The notes under the pieces are model-generated. The model saw only the letters and a list, made by a program, of their open reading frames with translations. It made no database searches and had not been told where the DNA came from. Position numbers and translations under genes: made by a program. A stretch of DNA of 64,000 bases from Halorubrum aquaticum (GTDB lineage Archaea > Halobacteriota > Halobacteria > Halobacteriales > Haloferacaceae). The number at the start of each line of letters is the position of its first letter. Position 1 is the first letter of the stretch. Positions 1-7,749 of the stretch are shown piece after piece. The stretch covers positions 209,737 to 273,736 of the forward strand of contig NZ_FOPZ01000002.1 of the NCBI RefSeq assembly GCF_900113615.1. Direction: 5' to 3'.

Positions 1-638
1 TCGGCGAGGTGGTCGATCTCGAAGAAGTCGAGCACCTCCCAGACGCGCTCGAGCTGTTCGGTCTCCTGTTCGCGCACCTCGTCGCGGGTGATCGGCATGA
101 CCGACCGCCACAGCGACTCGCCGACCTGTCCCTTCGGCGCGAGCATCATGTTCTCGAGGACGGTCATCTCCTCGAGCTCTCTGGCGATCTGGAACGTCCG
201 GGCGAGCCCCTGGTTCGCGATCTCGTGCGGCTGGAGCCCGGTGATCTCCTCGCCGTTGAACCGGACCGTCCCCGCGTCGGGCTCCAACATCCCGGTGATG
301 AGGTTGAACGTGGTGGACTTGCCGGCCCCGTTCGGGCCGATCAGTCCGGTCAGCGTCCCCGCCTCGACGTCGAAGCTGACGTCGTCGACGGCGACGATGC
401 CGCCGAACGTCCGTCGGAGCCCCTCGACCTCGAGGGGCGTCGAGCCGGTCGGCACGCCGGCGTCCTCCGGCGTGTCGGGGGTACGCTCCGAAGCCGTCGT
501 GTCGGGCGACCCGTCCTCGTCGGCAGCCGTCGAATCCCCCTCGGCCGTCTCCGAGTCGGTCTCGACCGGTTTCGAATCGTTCTCGATCGGTTCCTCGGTC
601 GACGTCGATCCGTCCGTGGTGTCGTCGCTCTCGCTCAT
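1..638 (-). CDS. livG: Branched-chain amino-acid ABC transporter ATP-binding protein, LivG type (3' end outside window)
   Basis: ATPase subunit that would power import of branched-chain amino acids or a related substrate on the cytoplasmic face of a LivHM pore. The first 60 or so residues are an acidic Ser/Thr/Asp/Glu-rich tail; the ABC domain follows, with Walker A GPNGAGKS at about residues 101-108 and a Q-loop region reading ARTFQIARELEEMTVLENMM, typical of LivG. The LSGGQ signature and Walker B lie beyond the left edge, so the gene is incomplete here. The ATG overlaps the livM stop by an ATGA arrangement, so the two are translationally coupled. Substrate is assigned by family only; urea or amide transporters (Urt/Fmd) share this architecture. 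Confidence 0.9.
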   Translation of the reverse strand, partial: MSESDDTTDGSTSTEEPIENDSKPVETDSETAEGDSTAADEDGSPDTTASERTPDTPEDAGVPTGSTPLEVEGLRRTFGGIVAVDDVSFDVEAGTLTGLIGPNGAGKSTTFNLITGMLEPDAGTVRFNGEEITGLQPHEIANQGLARTFQIARELEEMTVLENMMLAPKGQVGESLWRSVMPITRDEVREQETEQLERVWEVLDFFEIDHLA

Positions 639-2011
639 CGGTTCTCGCCTCCGTCGGCGGCGGCCGCGGCGTTGCTCGCGTCCTCGCCACCCGGTCGCGA
701 GAGGTCGATGCTCGAGGCCGTCTCCTTGCGGTGGCCGAGCAGTCCCTCCGGGCGGTTGTGCATCAGCCAGATCAACACCACGCCCATGATGACGAGCCGC
801 AGCTGGCTCACGCTGTCGAGCGTGTAGAGGACGAACGGGACCGGGTCGAACGAGGCCATCGGCGCGACCGCCTCGCCGAAGTTCCCGGGCGCGTCGCCCA
901 GCTCGAAGGCGGTCTCGACGAGGTTCTTCACGTATCGCGGCCCCTCGTACAACACCCCGGCGAAGATCGCGCCGCCGAGGAAGCTGCCCGTGTTCGAGCC
1001 CGCGCCGCCGATGATCAGCGCGATCCAGACGAAGAAGGTGATGTTCGGCCGGAACGACGGCGGCGTGATGCTCCCGCGGCTCGAGTACCACAGGATCCCG
1101 CCGAGGCCCATCAGGGCCGACCCGAGCACGAACGCGGTGAGCTTGAAGCGGTCGGTGTCCTTCCCGAGGGCGTTCGCGACGTCCTCGTCCTCGCGGATCG
1201 CCTTCAGGACGCGCCCGAACGGCGACTTGCCGGTCCGCGAGAGCAGCAGGTAGAACAGCCCGACGCAGACGAAAAGCAGGATCCCGTAGACGAGCCCGTC
1301 GATAACCGGCTTCGGGTTGTTCGGGATCAGCGTCCGCTGGACGAACCCGACGAACCCCATGTACGGCTCCCACAGGAAGAGGGTTCGCAGGAGCGCCTCG
1401 AGCGGGTCCGGATAGTTCAGGATGAGCCCGCCGCCGCCGCCGAGCCCGACCGTGTCGGCCGTCGGATCGACGGTGAACAGCCACAGGTCGATCGTGTCCG
1501 GGACGGTGAACGTCTGGAACGTCCGGGACATCATCGTGAACCGAATTATCTCCGAGAACGCCACCGTGACGATCGCGAGGTAGTCGGCTCGCAGCCGAAG
1601 CGCGGGAAGCGCGACCAACAGCCCGAACAACCCCGCCACCACGACGCCGGCGACGATCCCGACACCGAGCGGCAGTCCGAACCCACCGACCTGCGCCGCG
1701 CCGCCCTGTGCGACCGGCGGCTTCGAGACCAGCGCCGTCACGTAGACGCCGATGCCCATGAAGCCGACGACGCCGATATTGAAGAGGCCGGTGTACCCCC
1801 AGTGGAGGTTCAACGCCAGCGCGAGCATGCCGAACACGCCGATGTAGAACGTGAGGTTCGCGATCGAGTTGAGCTGTCCCCGGAGCCCGTAGCCGAACGC
1901 GACCCCGGCGAGGACGTACGCCAGATAGATCGTTCCGAGGACCGCGAGCGCGAGCGTCACGTCGCGCTCGAAGAGCCCGCTGAACCGTCCGCGAAGGTCG
2001 TCGGCGCTCAT
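635..2011 (-). CDS. livM: Branched-chain amino-acid ABC transporter permease, LivM type
   Basis: Inner pore subunit of the same importer, 458 residues with about ten hydrophobic segments. It begins MSADDLRGRFSGLFERD and contains the LivM-typical run NLHWGYTGLFNIGVVGFMGI near residue 70 and RADYLAIVTVAFSEIIRF, plus a cytoplasmic loop with GRVLKAIREDEDVANALGKD, the permease EAA-like coupling region. The longer in-frame extension upstream is only the antisense or alternate reading of livH; the ATG at 2011 overlaps the livH stop by 4 nt and was chosen for that reason. It is longer than a bare LivM because of a roughly 40-residue Gly/Pro insertion around the fifth membrane segment and a C-terminal tail. 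Confidence 0.93.
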   Translation of the reverse strand: MSADDLRGRFSGLFERDVTLALAVLGTIYLAYVLAGVAFGYGLRGQLNSIANLTFYIGVFGMLALALNLHWGYTGLFNIGVVGFMGIGVYVTALVSKPPVAQGGAAQVGGFGLPLGVGIVAGVVVAGLFGLLVALPALRLRADYLAIVTVAFSEIIRFTMMSRTFQTFTVPDTIDLWLFTVDPTADTVGLGGGGGLILNYPDPLEALLRTLFLWEPYMGFVGFVQRTLIPNNPKPVIDGLVYGILLFVCVGLFYLLLSRTGKSPFGRVLKAIREDEDVANALGKDTDRFKLTAFVLGSALMGLGGILWYSSRGSITPPSFRPNITFFVWIALIIGGAGSNTGSFLGGAIFAGVLYEGPRYVKNLVETAFELGDAPGNFGEAVAPMASFDPVPFVLYTLDSVSQLRLVIMGVVLIWLMHNRPEGLLGHRKETASSIDLSRPGGEDASNAAAAADGGENR

Positions 2012-3120
2012 GCCGTGGTCCTCCCGCTGAAGATGCCTTCGGGCTTGAACAACAGTATCACGATCATCACCATGAACGCGGCCGCGCGGCCGAACTCGGA
2101 GGGGATCCAGATCACGGACACCGAGGCGGTCAGCCCGATGACGATCCCGCCGCCGATCGCCCCGTAGATCGACCCGATCCCGCCGAGGATGACCGCGGCG
2201 AACACCAAGAGCAACAGGAGCCACCCGTCGTTGAAGCCGAGCGTCCCCTTCCAGAGGACGAACATGTACCCCGCGACGCCGGTGAGCCCGGCCCCGACGA
2301 TCCACGTGGTGCGGATGACCCGCTCGGTCGGGATCCCCGTGATCCGTGCGAGGTCCTCGTTGTCGGACATCGCGCGCATCGCCTTGCCGAGTTTGGTGCG
2401 CTGTAAGAGCAGGTGAACGCCGAGCATGAGCCCGCCGGCGACGACGATCAGCGAGGCGTCGTGAGCGGTGACCCGGAAGGTCCCGTCGAGCGCCGGGACG
2501 TCGATGCGGGGAACGGAGCCCGCCGCGGTGGTCCCCCGGACGCCGGCGCCGAAGACGAACTGGATGAGGTAGCGGAGCGCGAACGCGACCCCGATGCTCG
2601 TGATCAGCAGGGCGATGCCGCTCTCGTCGCGGATCGGCCTGTACACGAACCGGTCGATCAGGAGCGCGAGCGCGATCGTCGAGACTCCCGCGACGACCGC
2701 CCCGAGGACGACCGCGATCGGCGAGGTGGTGACGCCGATCCCGATCGCGCCGCCGAACACCGAGCCGCCGGCACCGACGAGCAACAGCGCGCCGACGCTG
2801 TTCTCGCCGATCCCCGCGATGAGGTAGCTGGTGGCCATTCCGGCGAACGCCCCGCTCGTGAGGTAATCGCCGTGTGCGAAGTTCGCGAAGTTGAGAATGC
2901 TGTACGTCATCGAGAGTCCGATGCCCGCCAGGCCGATTATCAGCCCCCGAAGCAGCCCGTCCCAGACGAGCGAGGCGAGGCTGCTGACCCGGATCCCGCC
3001 GGTCCAGAGCCCGCTCACGAGCGCCCATGCCATCCAGAGGGCCACGAGAACGACCCCGATGGCGAGCGGTTCCTCGCCGAGGGTTCGGCGGTATCGGACG
3101 TACGTTTCAGAGATACTCAC
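2008..3120 (-). CDS. livH: Branched-chain amino-acid ABC transporter permease, LivH type
   Basis: First gene of the livHMG run and second membrane pore subunit, 370 residues with about nine hydrophobic helices. Recognisable LivH features are GLIIGLAGIGLSMTYSILNF near residue 60, the following GDYLTSGAF, and AMRAMSDNEDLARITGIPTE near residue 230, the ABC-contacting cytoplasmic loop. The start is GTG at 3118-3120; a GAGGAG Shine-Dalgarno-like string sits 9 nt upstream and a TATA-like element about 40 nt upstream, so unlike most genes here it probably has a short leader. No periplasmic-type binding protein gene is in view; it may be elsewhere or left of the window with livF. Confidence 0.93.
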   Translation of the reverse strand: MSISETYVRYRRTLGEEPLAIGVVLVALWMAWALVSGLWTGGIRVSSLASLVWDGLLRGLIIGLAGIGLSMTYSILNFANFAHGDYLTSGAFAGMATSYLIAGIGENSVGALLLVGAGGSVFGGAIGIGVTTSPIAVVLGAVVAGVSTIALALLIDRFVYRPIRDESGIALLITSIGVAFALRYLIQFVFGAGVRGTTAAGSVPRIDVPALDGTFRVTAHDASLIVVAGGLMLGVHLLLQRTKLGKAMRAMSDNEDLARITGIPTERVIRTTWIVGAGLTGVAGYMFVLWKGTLGFNDGWLLLLLVFAAVILGGIGSIYGAIGGGIVIGLTASVSVIWIPSEFGRAAAFMVMIVILLFKPEGIFSGRTTA

Positions 3121-3129
3121 GTGATAACA

Positions 3130-3164
3130 CTCCTCAAAGTACCGTGTGAAATCAACGTATAAGA
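3130..3164 (-). promoter_or_regulatory. livH promoter and ribosome-binding site
   Basis: On the minus strand a CTTATACG TATA-like box (3157-3164) is followed by GAGGAG (3130-3135) 9 nt before the GTG start of livH. This is one of few start sites in the window with a plausible Shine-Dalgarno match. The rest of the 311-nt gap to 3432 shows only the promoter of the next gene. Confidence 0.5.
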
Positions 3165-3402
3165 CGTTTACTACCTCTCGTCCGGACCGACGAGGGTCGG
3201 CATCCCCTACATTCGGTCGCAGAACGGACGTTTAGATAAGATATGAGACACGTATCGGTTGCCCCTGAAGCGCTCCGGTCCGGACGGTTCGACGCGATCC
3301 CGGTGGCTCGACGTGCCCACGCTCCACACGCCGACCGTTCTCGGGGCGGGAAGCGGTCAACGGGAACGTCGACCGGCCGGCGGCGGCGACGCCCCGGTAC
3401 GA

Positions 3403-3410
3403 CTTATAGG
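3403..3410 (+). promoter_or_regulatory. TATA-like promoter element, leaderless
   Basis: CTTATAGG centred about 26 nt before the ATG at 3432. This spacing predicts transcription starting at or next to the start codon. It also argues against the in-frame upstream extension to 3243. Confidence 0.55.
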
Positions 3411-3431
3411 CCTCACCCCGATCGTCCGGCA

Positions 3432-4313
3432 ATGACCGCGATCGGCCTGATCGGCGTCGGCTACATCGGCAAGCGGCTCGTCGACCGACTCCTCGACGCT
3501 GAGTACCGCGTGACGGTGTTCGACGTCGACGACGACCAGACGGCGTACGCGACCGACCGCGGCGCTCGCGCCGCTTCGAGCCCGGCCGACCTCGCCCGGG
3601 AATCCGACGTGGTGGTCCTGACGCTGCCCGGATCGCCCGAGGTCGAGGCGACGATGGAGGGCGCGGACGGGCTGCTCGCGGAACTGGACCCGGGGGATCT
3701 CCTCGTCGACGTGTCGACGACCCGCCCGGCCACGTCGGTCGCCTGTGAGGAACTGTGCGCCGAGGCCGGCGTCGACTTCGTCGAGGCGCCCATCACCGGC
3801 GGATCGCCGCGGGAGGGGTACCACGTCATGGCCGGCGGCTCCGAGGGGAGCTACGAACGAGCCGCGGAGGTGCTGGACGCCATCGCGGACGACCACGTCC
3901 GCGTCGGACCGGTGCCCGACGCGACGGTGTTCAAACTCGGGCTCCAGATGCGCTACGCCGGCCACCACGCGGTCGACGCGGAGGTCGTCGAGTTCGTTCG
4001 CGACAACGGAGTGGACCCGACGCTTCTCACCGACTTCCTCGAGTTCGACCTGTACGAGGGGTACTTCACCGGCGAGTTCGACCAGGGGATGGAGGGGTTG
4101 GGGACGCTGGCCATCTGGAACAAGGACCTCGGCTACGCCACCGACTTCGCTGGCGAGCGGGGAACCGCGCTCCCGTTGACCGCCGTGGTCCGCGAGGCGT
4201 ACAAGGCGACCACACGCCGGGTCGACGACGGTGACGGACACGCCGCGGCGCTCGTCACGTACTGGATGCTCCTCAACGACGGAGAGGGACGGTTCACTCC
4301 GGGATCGGCGTGA
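3432..4313 (+). CDS. NAD(P)-binding beta-hydroxyacid dehydrogenase-like protein
   Basis: Oxidoreductase of the 3-hydroxyisobutyrate / 6-phosphogluconate dehydrogenase superfamily, 293 residues. The N-terminal Rossmann motif GLIGVGYIGKRLVDRLL occupies residues 4-20, followed by the family string DVVVLTLPGSPEVE and a substrate-site region EAPITGGSPREGYHVMAGGS. The catalytic lysine is likely in DATVFKLGLQM; in the family this stretch normally reads GxxxKxxxN, and here the Asn position is Gln, so activity or substrate may differ. The ATG at 3432 is supported by the TATA spacing. Downstream genes on the same strand are a hydrolase, a cupin and a rhodanese. Natural substrate unknown. Confidence 0.85.
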   Translation: MTAIGLIGVGYIGKRLVDRLLDAEYRVTVFDVDDDQTAYATDRGARAASSPADLARESDVVVLTLPGSPEVEATMEGADGLLAELDPGDLLVDVSTTRPATSVACEELCAEAGVDFVEAPITGGSPREGYHVMAGGSEGSYERAAEVLDAIADDHVRVGPVPDATVFKLGLQMRYAGHHAVDAEVVEFVRDNGVDPTLLTDFLEFDLYEGYFTGEFDQGMEGLGTLAIWNKDLGYATDFAGERGTALPLTAVVREAYKATTRRVDDGDGHAAALVTYWMLLNDGEGRFTPGSA

Positions 4314-4370
4314 CCGAGGCTACGGTCCCCACACTGACTCGCGGGCGACTCCCCCGTCGTCGGACGTAGC

Positions 4371-4376
4371 TATTAG
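4371..4376 (+). promoter_or_regulatory. TATA-like promoter element
   Basis: TATTAG about 26 nt before the ATG at 4400, the usual leaderless spacing. Confidence 0.45.
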
Positions 4377-4399
4377 TCGCCCGGGACCGATCGCCCGAT

Positions 4400-5350
4400 A
4401 TGGTCGGTACCGCGGACGACGTGACGGAGGCCGCACGGGGGGTCGAGGTCCCGTCCGACGAGATCCCCGAGGGCGTCCCCGGGACCTCGCGGTTCGTCGA
4501 GACGAACGGCGTCCGCCTCCACGTCGTCGAGGCGGGCCCCGAGGACGGAAAGCTGCTCGTCCTCCTCCACGGGTTCCCGGAGTTCTGGTACGGCTGGCAC
4601 GAGACGATCGCCGCGCTCGCGAACGCCGGCTACCGCGTCGTCGTGCCCGATCAGCGCGGGTACAACCTCTCGGAGAAGCCGCCCGCCGTCGCCGACTACC
4701 GGATCGAGGAACTCGCCCGCGACGTCGTCGGACTGATCGACGCGTACGGGCGCGAGACGGCGGCGGTCGCCGGACACGACTGGGGGGCCGCCGTCGGCTG
4801 GTGGCTCGCGATCCACCACGCCGACCGAGTGTCGGAGTTCGTCGCCGTCAACGTCCCGCACCTGACCGTCTTCGAGCGGGCGCTCCGAGGCTCCTGGCGG
4901 CAGCGCCGCAAGAGCTGGTACGTGCTCGCCTTCCAGATCCCCCGGCTGCCGGAGGCGGTCGCGCGGGCCGGAAACTGGCGGATCGGCGTGCGGACCCTCC
5001 GCGAGACGAGCGATCCGGGGACGTTCGGTGCGGACGACTTCCGACGCTATCGGCGGGCGTGGGACCGCGACGGTGCGTTCGAGGCGATGGTGAACTGGTA
5101 CCGGGCCATCGTCCGCGAGCGACCCACGCCGGAGACGCCCCGCGTGGAGGTCCCGACGCTCGTGATCTGGGGCGCGGACGACCCGTTCCTCGAGAAACGA
5201 CTGGCCGGCGAGAGCATCGACCACTGCGCGGACGGCCGGCTCCTCACGATCGACGACGCCACCCACTGGGTGATCCACGAGGACCCCCACCGCGTCGCGA
5301 GGGCGGTCGCGGACCACGCCGACCCGCTGCCGCCGGGCGCACGGGAGTGA
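4400..5350 (+). CDS. Alpha/beta-fold hydrolase, epoxide hydrolase-like
   Basis: Soluble hydrolase of 316 residues. HGFPEFWYGWHE (about residues 57-68) is the oxyanion-hole motif of epoxide hydrolases and haloalkane dehalogenases. The nucleophile elbow is GHDWGA (about 131-136), with Asp rather than Ser as nucleophile. The acid is probably in GADDPF and the base is the His of DATHWVIHEDP near residue 290. A cap domain lies between elbow and C-terminal acid. All catalytic positions are present. Asp nucleophile plus HGFPE favours epoxide hydrolase over esterase; the physiological substrate cannot be read from sequence. Confidence 0.88.
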   Translation: MVGTADDVTEAARGVEVPSDEIPEGVPGTSRFVETNGVRLHVVEAGPEDGKLLVLLHGFPEFWYGWHETIAALANAGYRVVVPDQRGYNLSEKPPAVADYRIEELARDVVGLIDAYGRETAAVAGHDWGAAVGWWLAIHHADRVSEFVAVNVPHLTVFERALRGSWRQRRKSWYVLAFQIPRLPEAVARAGNWRIGVRTLRETSDPGTFGADDFRRYRRAWDRDGAFEAMVNWYRAIVRERPTPETPRVEVPTLVIWGADDPFLEKRLAGESIDHCADGRLLTIDDATHWVIHEDPHRVARAVADHADPLPPGARE

Positions 5351-5367
5351 CTGCCCCCGCCGACGCG

Positions 5368-5373
5368 TTTTAA
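5368..5373 (+). promoter_or_regulatory. TATA-like promoter element
   Basis: TTTTAA 25-30 nt before the ATG at 5398. It suggests the cupin and rhodanese genes have their own promoter. Confidence 0.5.
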
Positions 5374-5397
5374 CCCCCGCGGCCCGACTCCACGGGT

Positions 5398-5724
5398 ATG
5401 ACGCTCGACCGATACGCCGACGCCGTCGGCGACCTCGATCCCGCCGACGGCGAGGTCGCGACCGCCGAGCTCGTCGTCACCGACGACGTGCTCGTGAAGG
5501 CGTTCGTCCTCGCGGCCGGCAGCGAGATCGATCCCCACGAGCACGCGGACGCGACGAACGTCTTCCACGTCCTCGAGGGGGAGCCGACCGTGATCAGGGG
5601 AGACGAGTCCGAACGCCTCGCCGCACCCGCCGTCGTTCACAACGCCCGCGGGGACGTCCACGGGGCTCGAAACGACACCGACGAGCGCGCCGTGATCACG
5701 GCGAGCCTCTGCCCGCTCCCGTAA
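5398..5724 (+). CDS. Small cupin-domain protein
   Basis: Single-domain cupin of 108 residues. Cupin motif 1 is seen as AGSEIDPHEHADATNVFHVLEG (broken here for length: PHEHAD and FHVLEGEPTV), where two His and a Glu would bind a metal. Motif 2 is GDVHGARNDTDERAVI, with His near residue 85. There is no added catalytic or DNA-binding domain, so it could be an isomerase, dioxygenase or sensor; nothing decides between these. Its TAA stop shares a base with the ATG of the rhodanese gene (TAATG), so the two are co-translated. Confidence 0.85.
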   Translation: MTLDRYADAVGDLDPADGEVATAELVVTDDVLVKAFVLAAGSEIDPHEHADATNVFHVLEGEPTVIRGDESERLAAPAVVHNARGDVHGARNDTDERAVITASLCPLP

Positions 5725-6092
5725 TGGACGGAGAGATCGACCCGGCGGCGCTCGCCGCGCTGCTGGAGGACGGCGAGGACGTACGGATCGTCGACATTCG
5801 CGACGAGCGGGCGTTCGACCGGGGCCACGTTCCGGACAGCGAGTCGATCCCGTTCCCGGAGCTCACGACCCGCGTCGCCGAGTTGGAGGGCGCAGAGCGG
5901 ATCGTGACGGTCTGTCCGCACGGGATCGCGAGCCAGCAGGCCGCTCAGCTGATCGGCAGCTACGAGGGGACCGCCGACGCCCGCGTGGAGAGCCTTCGCG
6001 GCGGGATCGAGGCGTGGCAGGAGAGCGACCACGATCTCGAGGCGTCACCGTCCGAGGACGACGCGGAAGCGGACCCCGACGCGCCGTTCTGA
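5724..6092 (+). CDS. Rhodanese-domain protein
   Basis: Single rhodanese domain, 122 residues, starting MDGEIDPAALAALLEDGEDV. It has the family start of domain DIRDERAFDRGHVPDSESIP and the active-site loop VTVCPHGIASQQAAQLI with Cys at about residue 63. The loop CPHGIAS differs from the CxxGxRS of thiosulfate sulfurtransferases only in having Ala where Arg is usual, which may alter specificity. An acidic tail DDAEADPDAPF ends the protein. Gene overlaps the cupin by one base and probably forms a two-gene operon. Likely role: sulfane-sulfur transfer or binding. Confidence 0.88.
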   Translation: MDGEIDPAALAALLEDGEDVRIVDIRDERAFDRGHVPDSESIPFPELTTRVAELEGAERIVTVCPHGIASQQAAQLIGSYEGTADARVESLRGGIEAWQESDHDLEASPSEDDAEADPDAPF

Positions 6093-6166
6093 GCGAGCGC
6101 GTCGAGGGCGGATCGCCGGAGTCACGGAGGACGGATGGTTGGATCACGCGGGACGGATCGTCGGAG

Positions 6167-6547
6167 TCACGTGGGATCGAACGAGCGGAGGATCTCCGCG
6201 AGCGCGCTGGCGAGCTCCTCGAAGCGGTCGATCTCCATCGAGTCCGTCGTCACCCAGACGCCGTGGCCGTTGGCGATCACGCGGGTGAGGTAGCCGTTCT
6301 CGAACACCCGGACGGTGAAGAAGTAGTCGCCGAGTTGCGTGTTGGCGTACAACGACTGGGCGTGGAACCCGTGTCGCTCGCTCTCGGCGAACCCGACGAG
6401 GTCGGCGGTCCGGCTCAGGTCGCTCCGCAAGTAGAGCTGTTCGACGTCCTCCTCGGTGAAGTACGTGAGACTCCGGAGCTCGTCTCCCGTCGCGGTCCGC
6501 GCCGCGCTGAGCAGTTCCTCGGTGTGTTCCTCAAGTGCCTGTGACAT
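6167..6547 (-). CDS. Uncharacterised haloarchaeal protein
   Basis: Protein of 126 residues if the start is the Met of MSQALEEHTEELLSAARTAT; nine more codons are open upstream but the shorter start fits the length of the conserved-looking part. It is acidic and has no membrane segment or signal. The middle reads QLGDYFFTVRVFENGYLTRV and ends in a helix MEIDRFEELASALAEILRSF, resembling a small alpha/beta sensory or roadblock-like fold, but this is only an impression. It lies convergent to the rhodanese gene and divergent from the glycosyltransferase gene. Function unknown. Confidence 0.75.
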   Translation of the reverse strand: MSQALEEHTEELLSAARTATGDELRSLTYFTEEDVEQLYLRSDLSRTADLVGFAESERHGFHAQSLYANTQLGDYFFTVRVFENGYLTRVIANGHGVWVTTDSMEIDRFEELASALAEILRSFDPT

Positions 6548-6642
6548 GCTACCACGTATGTCGAAGGGATACATGAGCGTATGGGTCGCTTCGCGTTTTG
6601 CGACCGCAGACGCTCCCGGACCCCGCGACCGGAGGGACAGAG

Positions 6643-6647
6643 TTTAG
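6643..6647 (+). promoter_or_regulatory. TATA-like element for aglJ-like gene
   Basis: GTTTAG-type element about 27 nt before the ATG at 6673. It supports that start over the in-frame codon at 6598. Confidence 0.4.
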
Positions 6648-6672
6648 CGACTCGGCCGATATCGCCCGGACG

Positions 6673-7695
6673 ATGAGCGACTTCGACGACGTCTGCGTCC
6701 TGTTGCCCACCTTCGAGGAGGCCGAGACGGTCGAGACCGTCGTCTCCTCGTTCCGTGAGGCGGGGCTCCGGGAGGTCCTCGTGATCGACGGCGGGTCGAC
6801 GGACGGCACCCGCGAGATCGCCCGCGAGGCCGGCGCACGCGTCGTCGAACAGTCAGGCGAGGGAAAGGGACAGGCGATCCGCGAGGCCGTCCGCGACCAC
6901 GTCGACGCGCCGTACGTCCTGATGGCCGACGCGGACGACACCTACGACGCGGCGGACGCCGAGGCGATGTTGCGGCCGCTCCTCGAGGGGGAGGCCGACC
7001 ACGTCATCGGCGACCGCTTCGCGGACATGCGTCCTGGCGCGATGACGCGGCTGAACCGCCTCGGGAACCGCCTGATCAACGGGGCGTTCCGCGCGATCCA
7101 CGGCGAGGACTACGGGGACATCCTCTCGGGGTACCGGGCGTTCACCCGCGAGTCGTTCCTCCAGCTCACCCTCACCGCCGACGGGTTCGGCGTCGAGACG
7201 GAGATGGCCGTCGAGTGCGTGAAACAGCGGATCGAGGTGGCGGTCGTCCCCGTCACGTACCGGCCGCGCCCCGACGGCTCCTCGACGAACCTCCACCCGG
7301 TCCGCGACGGCGGCGTGATATTTCTCGAGTTGTACCGGAAGGCGAAGACCAACAACCCGCTCTTCTACTTCGGGAGCGTCGGCACGATCTCGACGACCGC
7401 CGGGGCGATCATGGCCGCGTTCGTCCTGTATCGGTGGCTCGTCTTCGACGTCGGCCACGAGATAATCGCGGTGGCCGCGACCGGCGCGATCATTCTCGGG
7501 ATGCAGCTGCTCGTGTTCGGCGTGCTCGCCGACATGATCCTCTCCCTACACCGCGAGCAACTGGACCGACAGGACCGGGTCGTCGAGAAGCGGCTGGCGT
7601 CGGACGCCGGCGGCGCGGACGCGGAAAGCGGACCCTCGCGGTCGGGAGACGACGGGACTGACGACGGGCTCACGGCCGAGTCCGCGGGAAACTGA
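6673..7695 (+). CDS. aglJ: Dolichol-phosphate hexosyltransferase, AglJ-like (GT2)
   Basis: GT2 glycosyltransferase of 340 residues that in haloarchaea adds the first sugar of the N-glycan to dolichol phosphate. The start reads MSDFDDVCVLLPTFEEAETV, followed by the GT-A elements DGGSTDGTRE (about 36-45), ADADDTYD as the metal-binding DxD region (about 82-89), and the acceptor region GDRFADM and GDILSGYRAFTRESF. Two C-terminal hydrophobic helices (about 237-257 and 268-290) anchor it to the membrane. The acidic tail is typical of halophiles. It is not inside the surface glycan locus at 48-64 kb but could feed the same lipid carrier. Symbol by motif and architecture resemblance to Haloferax AglJ. 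Confidence 0.85.
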   Translation: MSDFDDVCVLLPTFEEAETVETVVSSFREAGLREVLVIDGGSTDGTREIAREAGARVVEQSGEGKGQAIREAVRDHVDAPYVLMADADDTYDAADAEAMLRPLLEGEADHVIGDRFADMRPGAMTRLNRLGNRLINGAFRAIHGEDYGDILSGYRAFTRESFLQLTLTADGFGVETEMAVECVKQRIEVAVVPVTYRPRPDGSSTNLHPVRDGGVIFLELYRKAKTNNPLFYFGSVGTISTTAGAIMAAFVLYRWLVFDVGHEIIAVAATGAIILGMQLLVFGVLADMILSLHREQLDRQDRVVEKRLASDAGGADAESGPSRSGDDGTDDGLTAESAGN

Positions 7696-7720
7696 AGCGC
7701 GTCCCGAACCTTCCACATCG

Positions 7721-7726
7721 TTTATG
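7721..7726 (+). promoter_or_regulatory. TATA-like promoter element
   Basis: TTTATG about 27 nt before the ATG at 7750. Confidence 0.5.
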
Positions 7727-7749
7727 TTCCGGGTCGAACACGTTCACGC

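Noticed and set aside
3243..3431. Upstream in-frame extension of the dehydrogenase at 3432
   Set aside because: The TATA box at 3403 lies inside it and the family N-terminal motif begins right after the ATG at 3432.
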